Shown in pieces: positions 21,875-33,600 of a DNA stretch of 64,000 nucleotides. The notes under the pieces were generated by a model. It did not search any database, was not told the origin of the DNA, and was given only the letters and a program-made list of their open reading frames with translations. The stretch comes from Diogma glabrata (taxonomy: Eukaryota; Arthropoda; Insecta; Diptera; Cylindrotomidae), in contig OY856187.1 of assembly GCA_963693315.1 (NCBI GenBank), positions 378,981,306-379,045,305 of the forward strand. The letters are read 5' to 3'. Each line of letters starts with the position of its first letter. Positions within the stretch are counted from its first letter, which is position 1. A program made the translations under genes and the position numbers.

Positions 21875-23258
21875 TAAGGTGACCAGATTTTAATATTGGC
21901 AAAGCGGGACACCATAGACGGGGGGGGGGGGGGGGGGTCTGCAGCAAACATTTTCATAGAACGTAAAAATTATATAGTCATTTTTTTTTAATTTCAAGAT
22001 AAGTCCAATTATATACAATGAATAAAAAAAATTATGTAAAGTATTATTCATTCTTCGGAATATTTCTTATTTGCGTAAATTTTTTTTAGGAGAAGGTTAC
22101 TATTGTTGTTGAAAAGATCATGAAATATTCTACAAGAATTTATTAAATTATATTTCACACATAAAATGGCTTCCAAAGTCTCAAGTAGAGATTCTGCTCG
22201 AAAAATCCGGTCTCGAGATGCTCGAGAAAGATTTGTTATCTTGAACTCTCAAATCTCGAGGAATTATTTCCACATTTTCGAGATTCTCATTTCTTGAGAA
22301 ACAATCTCAAGATTTAACAAATCACTAAAAATCCGATCCAATTCTACAACTAAATGAACATTTAGATGACTGTTGCGGACCCGAACCATCCTTGTGTACA
22401 TGTTGCATACAACACACAACGCTTTAATTTCGAATCAAATTTATTTTATTTGCTATTAATTTTAACAAAAGAAAGTTTTTTTTCACTTAACGGTTGACGG
22501 TCTAAATCGGCATTCCTTCGTTTTACCAACAGTATTCTTAAGGTTGAAGCAATTTATTCTATTTTGGAGGGGAGTGTTAATATATAAATATTTTAAGATG
22601 GGATCTCACATGACAATTTACTATTGAGTCAAAATATGAAAATACGAGTAACGATTTCAAAAATTAGGGTAATAGCAAAATTATTTAAAAACTCGCTAGT
22701 TCGAAATAATATTTTGCAAAAGTATATAAATGAATTAATTGAGGAGAGAAACGAATACAAGTACTCCTGGATTGCAAGGCTAGATGAAATTCTATTGAAA
22801 CCATGATTGACTGGTTTTTGCAAGTCAAAGCAGCAGTTTAAAAAGCTTTAAACTATCTCAATTAAAATGATTTAAGGAATTAAAAAAAAGTTGATTTTGT
22901 TGCTTTAAATATTTTGAGTGCCATTCAAATAGCCACAAAATCAATAAAAGCTCTCAACCGTCAGGATGCCTCATTATTATCTGCAGAGGGAATCCTAAAA
23001 TTTTTATTCAAATCTCTGGAAAAATAATTCAGAAATATGTATTCTCCAAATTGTTATTTGAAGTACAATCTCAAATTTTAAAAAGAAGAGATAGACTAGT
23101 TCCATTATTGAAATTTCTACACTATCCAAAGTCACTTAGTCAACCTGAGGAAGATGATTATTTTTCTGTTCACTTTAAAGAATATCTATTTGCTTTAAAA
23201 GAATATCCCATAGCCAAGATTGAAGGTCCCGCCAAAAGCGGGACGTCTGGTCACCTTA
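21875..23258 (+). mobile_element. hAT transposon remnant with 8-bp duplication
   Basis: The termini TAAGGTGACCAGA and TCTGGTCACCTTA are perfect 13-bp inverted repeats flanked by CGCTAAAT on both sides. The GGTGACCAGA...CCCGCTTTTGGCGGGA ends resemble a hAT family widespread in animals whose termini read GGTGACCAGACGTCCCG. Total length is 1384 bp, so the element is internally deleted. Two transposase pieces survive on the plus strand. A run of 20 G residues at 21920-21939 lies just inside the left end. Confidence 0.92.
22624..22993 (+). pseudogene. hAT transposase fragments
   Basis: The first piece (22624-22806) reads IRVIAKLFKNSLVRNNILQK at about residues 14-33, which matches the hAT phrase before the conserved TRWNS region (K.FR.SPV.N..LQKY); the TRW itself has decayed to an ARLDE-like string. 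After a stop at 22804-22806 and frame disruption, a second piece (about 22873-23018) reads SIKALNRQDASLLSAEGILK, the equivalent of the hAT string A.E.LCRRDA.LL.AEG. The catalytic Asp-bearing N-terminal half and the C-terminal dimerisation domain are absent. It is clearly inactive. Confidence 0.75.
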
Positions 23259-23341
23259 CGCTAAATGCGACTTCTAAGCATATCTGTACATCACAAATAA
23301 AAATCATTCTTAGTTTAATATCAAACATTTGCATTTTGTAA
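23051..23341 (+). pseudogene. Further hAT-derived open frame reading into the right terminus
   Basis: A 96-codon frame lies in the same orientation downstream of the transposase fragments. It contains RRDRLVPLLKFLHYPKSL then acidic text, and continues through the element's right inverted repeat (KSGTSGHL is encoded by the terminus) into flanking DNA, so its end is not a natural protein end. The first two-thirds may be decayed transposase. No diagnostic motif is left. Confidence 0.35.
23259..23266. repeat. Target site duplication, right (CGCTAAAT)
   Basis: Identical to 21867-21874, directly after the right terminus of the hAT remnant. Confidence 0.88.
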
Positions 23342-23867
23342 TTAGCTTCCACGACCACAATAATTATTGAAAATTACCCAATGAGTTAAATGTTAAACAC
23401 GGGGCCTAGTTATACCATTATTATAAAACACCATTATAGTATATCACGAAGTCAATTTCGATTATATGTTGCAAACACGTTTTACAATTTAAATAAATAA
23501 TTTTAATTCCACACTACTACATTTTTAAGTTCATGTACAATATTTTAGCAATAATTTTTAATAGTTGCTACCTTCAACTACTTAATCTAATTATAATGCA
23601 TATTGCACTTGAATTATTTTTTTAGTATTTATTTTTTGTGTGATTTTGCTATATAACACCCATTAACGATAACAATTTTACAAATAAACCAAATTTTATT
23701 AGAAGATTATGTAAACTTTGTGGTTTGTGGTTTTTCTAAATGTTGTATTGTATTCGTACTTCCTAGTAGAATCAGGTTGTTGATTATCACCTCAGTAACA
23801 ATAAAATGCTTTCTAATGAAAATCGAAAATTACCAAATAAACCCAAAAAAAAATCAATTATTGGTCT
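23267..23867. other. AT-rich spacer
   Basis: No element or gene was recognised. Confidence 0.4.
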
Positions 23868-24029
23868 GCTTAATTTAGGCGAGGAAATAATGCACAAAAA
23901 TAGACCAAACCTAAGCAAATTGGCAAAGCAAGATGGATCGAGATTTGGTTTTTTGCATTCGATTCAGAAAGCCATCAGGAAAGTTTGTAAACAGTCACTT
24001 TTAAGCAAAAAACCTCTGGAGTACCTATG

Positions 24030-25200
24030 GGCCAGGACGGGTTATATACACCTCATCTCCTTGAACTTTCCATAAATTCAGCTCGAAATTGATCGAAGCT
24101 CGTTACTCGGGGGTTTTCGGGGTCGCTGAACACGAATATGATGTCAGCGATGACCCTCGGGGTACCGAGGGCCCAGGGCAGGTTATATCTAACTCATCTC
24201 CAGGAACTTTCCATTAATTCAGCTCGAAAATGATCTAAGCTCGTTACTCGGGGGTTTTTGGGGCCGCTGAACACGAATATGGTGTCTGCGATGACCTTCG
24301 GAGTACCTAGGGGCCAGGGCGGGTTATATACACCTCATCGCTTGGAACTTTACATAAATACAGCTCAAAATTGATCGAAGCTCGTTACTCGGGGGTTTTT
24401 GGGGTCGCTGAACACGAATATGATGTCGGCGATGACCCTCGGAGTACCTAGAGCCCAGGGCGGGTATGTCTAACTCATCTCCTGGAACTTTACATTAATT
24501 CAGCTCAAAATTGATTGAAACTCGTTACTGAGGGGGTTATGATGTCTGTTGAATATGATGTACGGAATATGATGTCGGCGATGACCCTTGGAGTACCTAG
24601 GGGCCAGGGCGGGTTATATACACCTCATCTCCTGGAACTTTTCATAAATACAGCTCGAAATTGATCGAAGCTCGTTACTCGGGCGTTTTTGGGGTCGCTG
24701 AACATGAATATGATGTCGGCGATGACCCTCGGAGTACCTAGGGCCCAGGGCGGGTATGTATAACTCATCTCCTGGAGCTTTCCATTAATTCAGCTCGAAA
24801 TTGATCGAAGCGCGTTACTCGAGGGTTTTTGGGGTCGCTGAACATGAATATGATGTCGGCGATGACCCTCGGAGTACCTAGGGCCCAGGGCAGGTATGTC
24901 TAACTCATCTCCTGGAGCTTTCCATTAATTCAGCTCGAAATTGATCGAAGCGCGTTACTCCAGGTTTTTTGGGGTCGCTGAACATGAATATGATGTCGGC
25001 AATGACCCTCGGAGTACCCAGGGCGGTTTATATACACCTCATCTTCTGGATTTTTTCATAAATATAGCTCGAAATTGATCGAAGCTCGTTACTCGGGGGT
25101 TTTTGGGGTCGCTGAACACGACTATGATGTCGACGATAACCCTCGGAGTACCTGGGGCCCAGAAGAGGTATATTTAACTCATACCCTGAAAATTTCCATA
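24030..25200 (+). repeat. ~141-bp satellite array, forward orientation (eight full monomers)
   Basis: The anchor GATCGAAGCTCGTTACTC (with variants) starts at 24091, 24232, 24373, 24513, 24663, 24803, 24943 and 25077. Each monomer has GGGGTCGCTGAACA.GAATATG, GATGTCGGCGATGACCCTCG, GAGTACCTAGGGCC and CTCATCTCCTGGAACTTT. Two monomer types alternate: A with GGGTTATATACACCTCATC and CATAAATACAGC, B with GGTATGTCTAACTCATC and CATTAATTCAGC. The order following the first half-unit is B A B A B B A B. The array is far richer in G+C than its surroundings. Confidence 0.92.
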
Positions 25201-25749
25201 ATTAAAACTCGATTATTTTATTCCTTTTATTTTGTTTTTTATCATTGAAAAGAGTTATACAAAAATTTTTACGTCATATCTTCTAAATTTAGCTAGCCTT
25301 AAGTTCGCAACAGGACCTGTAACAGGACCCTGGCTGAAACTCTTATATTATTATGATGGGTTTATAATAAAAGTAGTTTATCCGCGCAATAGAAATTTAT
25401 AATCTCAGTGCGCATGTCTATTATTAGGTTCCACTCTTTTTCTATATTAGTGTACGCTTTATAGAGTTATAGAATACAATCACAGATATTATATACGTTG
25501 AGCAAAACCGTGCACGTGTTTCAGAAGTTTTTTATTGAATTTACTAATAATAACAAATTTTTTCTATGATAACAAATGAAAAGTCTATTCCACTAGTGTA
25601 AAAAGAATAACAAATTGTAGTTGCTATGGTTTTTCAAATAACATGGTTTTACAAAATATTTTAAACAACGCAACCATGAAAAAACAGAAAATGAATTTTG
25701 AATGTTTTGTTGTCGATTTCTAACTTTATAATTTATAGTAAATAACATC
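25201..25749. other. Central spacer of the satellite palindrome
   Basis: AT-rich with no coding frame. A small local duplication of ACAGGACC(C/T) occurs at 25310-25330. Nothing suggests a transposase. Confidence 0.4.
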
Positions 25750-26460
25750 AAATCCGAAGTTCATCGCCGACATCATATTCGTGTTCAGCAACCCCAAAAA
25801 ACCCCGAATAACGAGATTCGATTAATTTCGAGCTGAATTAATGGAAAGTTCCAGGAGATGAGTTCGACATACCCCAGCTGGGCCCTAAGTACTCCGGGGG
25901 ACATCGCCAACATCATATTCGTGTTTAGCGACCCCAAAAACTCTCGAGTAACGCGCTTCGATCAATTTCGAGCTGAATTAATGGAAAGCTCCAGAAGATG
26001 AGTTAGACATTCCCGCCCTGGGCCCTAGGTACTCCGAGGGTCATCGCCGACATCATATTCGTGTTTAGCGACTCCAAAAACCCTCGAGTAACGAGCTTCG
26101 ATCAATTTCGAGCTGTATTTATGGAAAGTTCCAGGAGATGAGGTGTATATAACCCGCCCTGGTTCCTTGGTACTCCGAAAGACATCGCAGACATCAGATT
26201 CATGTTCAGCGGCCCCAAAGTAACGAGTTTCGATCAATTTCGAGCTGAATTAATGTTCCAGTTCCAGGAGATGAGTTAGACATACACGCCCTGGGCCTTA
26301 GGTACTTCGAGGATCATTGCCGACATCATATTCGTCTTCAGCGACCCCAAAAAACCCCCGAGCAACGAGCTTCGATCAATTTCGAGCTGAATTTATGGAA
26401 AATTCAAGGAGATGAGGTGTATATAACCCGCCCTGGCCCCTAGGTGTTCCAGAGGTTTTT
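25750..26460 (-). repeat. ~141-bp satellite array, reverse orientation (five monomers)
   Basis: The reverse-complement anchor (TTCGATCAATTTCGAGCT and variants) occurs near 25820, 25954, 26094, 26224 and 26366. Read on the minus strand from the outer end, the monomer types run A B A B B, the same alternating start as the left arm. The copies are as diverged from each other as those in the left arm. Confidence 0.9.
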
Positions 26461-26590
26461 TGCCGAAAAGTGGCTATGTTCACAAACTTTCCTGACGGCT
26501 TCCTGAATCGAATGCAAAAACCGCATCTCGATCCATCTTACTCTGCCAATTCGCTTAGGTTTAGTGCTTTATTTCCTCGTCTAATTAGAG

Positions 26591-27055
26591 AAATTGAAAG
26601 TTCGAACTCTTTGAATCTTAGAACTGTTGACATTTATTTAATTGCCACTAAGGGTAAAAACTAGAATTTGATTTTAGAACTTAATCATGTTAATAAACAG
26701 TGAACGACTCATTACAAATGTTTTACTTATTCCTATTTTGTTTTAAACTTTTAGCAGAGGGTAACGATATTTTCACGGCCAGCGACTAAATAATCAAAAA
26801 TATTTATTTTAAAATTGTTAATTTATTTACATATTATAGAGACCAAAAACCTTTAAATGTAATTATAATTCATAAATATATCTTTCAAAAATAAACTTAA
26901 AAAAAAAAAATAGAACCAACCTTAGAAAAACAAAAAAGGCACAAAAAACCACTTAACTGTGGCTTTTAGAGAGAAAAATACAGCTAGATTGTGATTAATT
27001 TAATTTAATTGTACCTTACTAAAGACAAAAAATTTATGCTTTTATAAATTTATGA
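26591..27055. other. AT-rich spacer
   Basis: Nothing recognised apart from a poly-A tract near 26900. Confidence 0.4.
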
Positions 27056-27119
27056 ACCGACTTCAAAAAAGGAGGTTCTGTGTTTCACTTGGAGTATTTT
27101 TTTTATGTCTATTGATGTT

Positions 27120-27545
27120 TGTTCACCGATTTCTCAAAAACGGTTTATTCAATTTTAATGATTTAAATTGTATTCTATTTAAGTAGATGACGAAGTGGTC
27201 CCATATTTTTTTTCTATGGCGCAAAAAATACGGTATTTCAGAAAATTGAAAAAATCTGTATTTTTCTTTATATATTCACCGATTTCTCATAAACGACTCT
27301 TTCGATTTGAATGGTTTTAATTGTATTCTATTTGGGTGGATTTCTGGAAAGTCTCGTATTTTTTTCTAAGACACGAAAAAGACCGTTTTTCAGAAAATTG
27401 AAAAAACGTGTATTTTCGTCGATTTCTTCGAAACCGCTTATTGTATTTGGATGGTTTGAGCTGTATTATATTGTTTTAGATTCCGAGTTCGTCCAATATT
27501 CTATGACAGCAAGTTTACCTTTTTTTCTCATAATATCGAAAAACT
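27120..27545. repeat. Degenerate tandem repeat, ~150-bp unit, three copies
   Basis: The motif CACCGATTTCTC.(A/T)AAACG followed by TTTGAATGGTTTTAATTGTATTCTATTT-like text starts near 27123, 27277 and 27417. Each unit also holds TTTCAGAAAATTGAAAAAA followed by TGTATTTT. Confidence 0.65.
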
Positions 27546-27677
27546 ATTGATTACTTAATTGACATTGATGAATACATTCCGAGACTTAGTTATCACTTCA
27601 AAAACGCCTTTTTAACCGACATTTGGGTATAAAACCAAACTAAAAATGGAAAAATAAATGAGTTGTTAAAAAAATAT

Positions 27678-28217
27678 AACCGACTTCAAAAAACACAAAA
27701 AAGTGAAAAATAACCCAATTGTGATTTTAGAGACAAAAATACAACTAACTATTGATTTATTTAATTTAATTATATTGAACTACAGACAAAAAAAAATTAC
27801 GATTTTAAACAAAGTTATTATATTATAGAATTTATTTATTATTATAATTATCACAATTATTATAGTTGTTACAATAGTTATTATGTTATAAAAGTTATTT
27901 GTAGCACAAAACTGTTCGAAGTCGGTGCCAAATTGACGAAAAACTGACTAACATGTCATCGGCTTGGCACCGATTTCCAACAGTTTTCTGCTACAAATAA
28001 CTTTTATAACATAATAACTATTGTAACAACTATAATAATTGTGATAATTATAATAATAAATAAATTCTATAAAATAATAACTTTGTTTAAAACCGTAATT
28101 TTTTGTTGTCTGTAGTTCAATATAATTAAATTAAATAAATCAATAGCTAGCTGTATTTTTATCTCTAAAGTCACAAATGAGTTATTTTTCACTTTTTTAT
28201 ATATTTTGAAGTCGGTT
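27678..28217. repeat. 540-bp foldback, arms ~255 bp
   Basis: The left arm starts AACCGACTTCAAAAAA and the right arm ends TTTTGAAGTCGGTT. They pair along almost their whole length, for example TTGTAGCACAAAACTGTT against AACAGTTTTCTGCTACAA close to the centre. The loop is about 30 bases (AATTGACGAAAAACTGACTA...). Ends match the terminal motif of the host element at 27056, so this is a copy of a related element nested in it. Confidence 0.88.
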
Positions 28218-29439
28218 CTATGTTTTTTTAAAAGTTTTTTAAACAATAAAATTTGTGATATTATAAAAGTATATTTTGTTATCATTATTATTATTATTTT
28301 TTTTTTACTTCACCACAATTTTAAATTGTGTGAAGTAATGCAATCTATCGTGGAAAATAAAAATGTTACATACCCCAAATTTTGTTTTTTCTTTTGTTTT
28401 GGATCTAAATAGCCAATAAAAATGTTGGTGTACGTGGGTGGGTGAGTGGGTGGTTGAGTTTTCTGCATAGGATCATCAAGATTCGCAAATTTGGCAAATG
28501 ATATAGGTTCACTTGAAAATGGAAGATCTAGATTCATTTCAAATTTGGACAAAATGGCGAGGGTCTCCCGAACACCTCTAAGTTTAAATCTTAAATATTT
28601 TCTAATTAATAATTTCCAATACTATCTTTCGCGACATCAACACTCGTAATATCTGTCATTGTGGTAAGATAAAGATCTAAAAGAAAACTATTATCACCAC
28701 CGGGGAGTGAAAGTTGGGATTTCAACAATTTTGGATAGGCCTTGAGACGCGCCAAAAATTTCTGCCACTATAGGCAACATCGTCGGTCGATTTGGAGAAG
28801 TCCAACTATGATTTGTTGTGGACGTTCGCATGAATGAATGCGCATACGCCTTGATGGATTTTGCAAGCTGATTCAAACCTATATTTGGAATTTAGCGATT
28901 CTATAGAGAGACACAAGTTCAGCAAATTTTTGGGAAATTTTGACTTGACCCCTTTTAATTTTGATATTTTGGTTATTTTTTGTTTATAGATAGCCTTTCA
29001 TAAATAAAAAAATACAAGTTCTCTTAAAATTTTTTTTTCGACCCCTTTCACAGGGTGGCCCTCAATTTTTTGTTATTTTGTGATATGAGTGCATTTTGAC
29101 GAGCGATTGTAGAAAAACTACCGAAGCGATTTTCATAAATGATATGTCGTTGAATAGGTATTAGAACAAAGTTTTTAAAAATGTACACTGTTAATTTTTA
29201 TAAAAAAATTTTAACGGTGTAACATTAGAAAAAAAAACGGTCTAATTGAAGAAAAGATGGCACAGCCTCTTCTTTTTTTTAAACTAAATTGAAGCTTATT
29301 TTATATCTAATCACTTGTGAAAGTTTAATACACGCGTTATTTTTGGTTTTAAAGATAAAATTCATTGTGCATATGACTGTCGGGAATCAGTTTTTTTTTG
29401 TTCTGAAGGAAAATTATAAAGATGGCGTTAGGACACGTG
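28218..29439. other. Interior of the 27-30 kb element, no gene seen
   Basis: Low-complexity T and A tracts surround a moderately balanced stretch (28290-28880) where minus-strand frames of 60-80 codons are open but show no known motif. GTGGGTGGGTGAGTGGGTGG occurs at 28434-28453. Confidence 0.35.
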
Positions 29440-29822
29440 TTAATGGATAACTAAGCAAAAAATCCTATCATACAATAAAATATGACATATACCAATATTT
29501 CATGATAAGATGAAGAAATAATAACAAAATACTAAGTGAAAAATAAATTGTGAGAAATTTGCAGAAAACAAAACAAATTGCCAATAATACAGCTAATGCC
29601 ACCCCAGACGGACTACCACCTCAATCGATGCACAAAGCCCACATATAATTATATGATGGTCTGATTCCTCGGAAGAGCTAATGAGCGGTACTACTACCTA
29701 ACGCTGCCTAGCTAAGACTGGGAGTGCTGCCGTTAACTAATTAAGGGTTCGTCTGCCACCCTAAGATATCATCTTGGCTAACGATATCGCCTGCCATTGC
29801 CAGTGGTATGTGATATCTTACG
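29440..29822. repeat. Interspersed ~390-bp repeat, copy 2
   Basis: Matches 1441-1833 and 44563-44950 in the same orientation through AATATGACATATACCAA, GGTCTGATTCCTCGGAAGAG, GAGTGCTGCCGTTAACTAA and CCATTGCCAGTGGTATGTG. It ends near GTGATATCTTACG. It sits inside the 27056-30178 element, showing that the repeat is mobile or was carried along. Confidence 0.75.
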
Positions 29823-30178
29823 CTATCATATGAGATAGAGACCCATAGATCAATTTTAATCATAATAAATCAAAATCGACCCCTCCTGCGACAGATCGAC
29901 CCCTCCTGCGATATTACAGTTTTTATATTTTAAAAGTTATTTTTAGTACAAAATTGTTGCAAATCGGTACCACACCGGAGACATATTATTAGTCGGCATT
30001 TTGTCAAAGTGGCACCGACTTCCAACAGTTTTTCCCAATTTTCTTAAAAACGCTATTTTCCACATCTTAGAAAAAACTATGGAACCCTATCGGAATCAAT
30101 CCAAATCCAAGAAATTGGTAAACATATATAAAAAACCCACAATGAAACACAGAACCTCCTTCTTTTTTAAAGTAGGTT

Positions 30179-30670
30179 AAAAAGCAGAAGTTAACATAAT
30201 ATTTGTATATGCATAATCAGTGAGTGCTGGTATTATATATTTTAAAATATCAATTTTACATAACTCCTAGATATGATAATGAAAAAATTAAACCTGCAAA
30301 TAACATTTACAATAATATTTAATATGCATTTAATTTTGATTAAATTGTGTAAAATTAATGAATAAAGTTTGTCTATTAGCACTTCAATTATGTTACTAAA
30401 TGATGATTGCATGCAAGAGTATAATTGGAGTCGATTACGTTGTTTTGTTTTGATATTTACCATTGCATTGCAGCGTATTCCTTTTTGCATAGATATGTAG
30501 AAGTTAATAGCATTAAATGTCATATGGCGATTGTAAAAGGCATATCTTATCCTTCTGAATATGTATCTTAAATTGTAATAAACTGTCTTTCTTAAAAATT
30601 TAATACCAAATTACATCCTTCACTCAATAAAAAGTTAAATTTCTAAGAAAATTTGGAAAAACTACAAATT
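30179..30670. other. AT-rich spacer
   Basis: Nothing recognised. The 93-codon minus frame at 30242-30523 has no recognisable motif and typical AT-rich composition. Confidence 0.35.
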
Positions 30671-33600
30671 ATTTCGGTCTGAAAGATCTAAGTGTTACAA
30701 TCTCGAACCAAAAAGGAAAATGTTGCTTTTTTGGCGTTTCTCAACGTTTTAGGTCATAAAGATTCTGAAAAAGCAATAACAAAATGTCCGTCTCACTGCC
30801 GGTCTTTCGGCCGTCCGGCCAATCGAATTTTGTTTTCCATTTTATTTTAAGTGTTTATCCCTCCTGTAACCTACAGGTTCAAATCGATTTTCACGAAACG
30901 TTGTTAAAAGTTTCAATCAACATAATTATATTTCATTAGATTTTGAGGTACATTGGACAAAGTGTTGGGCGGTCGACCATACAATAAATGGTTTTTTTCA
31001 CCATGTTTCTTAAGTTTGCTGGGAGCATACAACATTCGTTCGTGAATGAATTTTGATGGCACATTGAAAAAAGATGCAAATATGTATGCTGATTAGTTTT
31101 GGGTGATTGTGAAATTGGTGATTGGCCCCTCGAGAACCTGTTTTTTTGAAAGCTGAGTAATCGAAAAAAGCTTGAAAACTGAGTAATGATAATTGAAGTA
31201 GATGAAACTTGGTACATTAGCATTTAGTACGGTTTATAACAGTTCCGCATCTCAATTCTTAATTTTTCACTTCCGGCAAAAATTTTTTTTACTTTTTCTC
31301 GTACAACAGAATTTATGTTTTTTGGGATACTAAAACTTTCTTTAATGTTTATATAATTAGAACTATGCAAAATCCATAACATTGGGTAGCCATTAATTAA
31401 AGTATTTTATGGATATTAGTTCTTTATATAACCAGAACATTTTGTTTCCAGAGCTGTGGTGAAGTTAGCTTATGCATCCACGTCGCAATATTTTTTGCTT
31501 AAAAAAGTTTTATTTTCAGTGGTAAGGAAGGAGTAGTAATTTAGAATCTGAAGAAATTTTGATGATCAGCATCTGTATGTGAGACCAGGACTTTGATTAT
31601 TGTGTTAGAAGTATGTAAAAAAAATAATTTTTTGTTTCACATAAAATGTTTTTGTTTTCCCATAATATGTTTCCCAATTTTGTAGAGAAACATAAAAGAA
31701 ATTATTTGGATGACATGAAATGTAATTGAATATTAAATTTGAAATGAAGTGTGTCAAAAGAATGATTTTCATTTATTGTTTTACCTAACTTTTTTGCAAA
31801 AAATAAAATTAATTATTTGTATGACATGAAATGTAATATAACATGAAATTGAACATGGAATATGGTTCTATTCGCCTATCGGAACAGTTTGAAAATATCA
31901 AGTTGTTGTAGATTTAATGTCGTTTTTAGCAAAAATTTTAATTATTAGAATTTTTTGTTGAGATTCCAGGACTCCACGACTCAGATTGCACGACTTCTGA
32001 ATAACAGGAACAGTGGGAAAATAAGTTCAAATTTTTGGTTATATTATAATTTTTGAAATATTTTTGGAATGTTGCAATTTCAATCTGATTTTGATTGAAA
32101 TTGATTTAAGAATAGTTTTTGGAATATTTTAAGAATTTTGAAAAATTTTTGATTTTATTATAATTATTGGAATATTTTTGGAATTTTGAAAAGGTTTGAA
32201 TTTTTGATTTTATTACAACTTTTTAAAATCAATTCAATCCCCTTTTTTGAAAAAAAATTTATTAATTATTTGAATAACATGAAATGTAATTGAACATGAA
32301 ATTGGTAGATAATGGTTGTTTGTTTTTGAAAAGTTGAAGTTGCTGATCGGTAAATGGAGAGGTTTATGAGTTGTTTGCTGAGTGTATCATCTTTTCACTA
32401 TTTATGATCTGTTATAATTTTCTGGCAAGTGGCAACGTATTGATTTTTCGTGCTAATTTTGTAATAAACTTCTAAACAGATAGATAAAATACTTGTACTT
32501 TTACAAATAATTTTTTGTTTAATATACTTCGCTGCCTAAAACTAAAAACAATGTCCTCATAAAGGCCGTTTACAGAAAACCATATAAAAATTCTTAACCC
32601 AGACTGAAGTCATGATATCTCAAAATCAAAAATTGAAACTTTTTTCTAAATTCCAAAAATTATAATAAAATCAAAAATTATAAGTTTTTCAAAATTCTGA
32701 AAATATTCCAATAATTCTTACAAAATCAAAAATTAAAACTTTTTCCGAAATTCTAAAAATATTGCAAAAATTATTACAAAATCAAAAATACAAATTTTTT
32801 TCGAAATTCCAAAAATATTTCAAAAACTATAACAAAATCAAAAATTTCCATTTCCAATTTCATTTGCAATTACATATACGTCATAAAAACAGCTACATTT
32901 TTTTCCCCTAAAAATTGGCTAAACAAATAAATGAAATCATTTTTTGACACACTTGACATTATTTTTTTGACACACTTATAATGCCATAATTCTCTATAAT
33001 AATAATAAAATTTCATTTCAAACAAATAATTAATTTTATTTTTTTCCGAAAAATTGGGTAAAAAATAAATAAAAATCTTTCTTTTGACACACTTGACAAC
33101 ATTTTTTTGACGAACTTATAATCCCATAATTCTCAATAATAATAAAATAAAATTTCATTTCAAACATATAATTAATTTTATTTTTTTCTAAAAAATTGGC
33201 TAAACAAATAAATAACAATCTTTCTTTTGACACACTTGACAACATTTTTTTGACAAACTTATAATGCAATAATCTAGTTTTTGATCCCCTAAGATCTCCA
33301 AGATTTCTCCAAATTTAATGTTCCTACTCGTAATCACTTAAAATGAACGTTTTTTAAGCCAAAAATATGAAAATTTGCTGTTTTTGACACACTTAATGAT
33401 TTTTTGACACACTTCTGGCACAGTTATCGAGTACAGCGTCCTTTCGGACCTGTCTCTTGAGTATACCTATTTGTAGAAAAAAAAATTTTGAAATCCCTCC
33501 AGCGGTTTTCCCTGCAGCGTAGGTAATGACGGACGGCCGGCCGGCCGGACAGACAGACATTTTTTTTTAAAATTAAAATTAAAGTGCAATATTTAAAAAT

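Larger units (their letters stand above)
23868..26590. repeat. Large palindrome with satellite arrays as arms
   Basis: The left flank (about 23868-24010, containing CGAGGAAATAA, CCTAAGC.AATTGGCA, AAGATGGATCGAGAT and TTTTTGCATTCGATTCAG) recurs as its reverse complement at about 26470-26590. Inside, the left arm continues as a ~141-bp array in direct orientation to about 25200 and the right arm as the same array inverted from about 25750. A ~550-bp unrelated AT-rich centre separates them. The outside flanks lack similarity. This fits a foldback element or an inverted duplication of a satellite edge. The 64-, 70- and 89-codon frames in it are by-products. Confidence 0.88.
27056..30178. mobile_element. 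Terminal-inverted-repeat element with nested foldbacks
   Basis: The left end ACCGACTTCAAAAAAGGAGG continues TTCTGTGTTTCA (27056-27087). The right end is its approximate reverse complement (TGAAACACAGAACCTCCTTC at 30143-30162, then TTTTTTAAAGTAGGTT). Dispersed insect repeats starting ACCGACTTCAAAAAAGGAGG are common. Inside are three degenerate ~150-bp tandem units, a 540-bp foldback with the same ACCGACTTCAAA end motif, copy 2 of the ~390-bp repeat, and a further AAATCGGTACC...GGCACCGACTTCC hairpin. No transposase is visible. Confidence 0.65.

Noticed and set aside
24030..26460. CRISPR-like array because of regular spacing
   Set aside because: The whole ~141-bp unit is repeated with no unique spacers, the array is inverted in its second half, and the genome is eukaryotic.
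30860..30900. tRNA-like B-box (GGTTCAAATC)
   Set aside because: No cloverleaf could be formed around it, and no A-box lies at the right distance.
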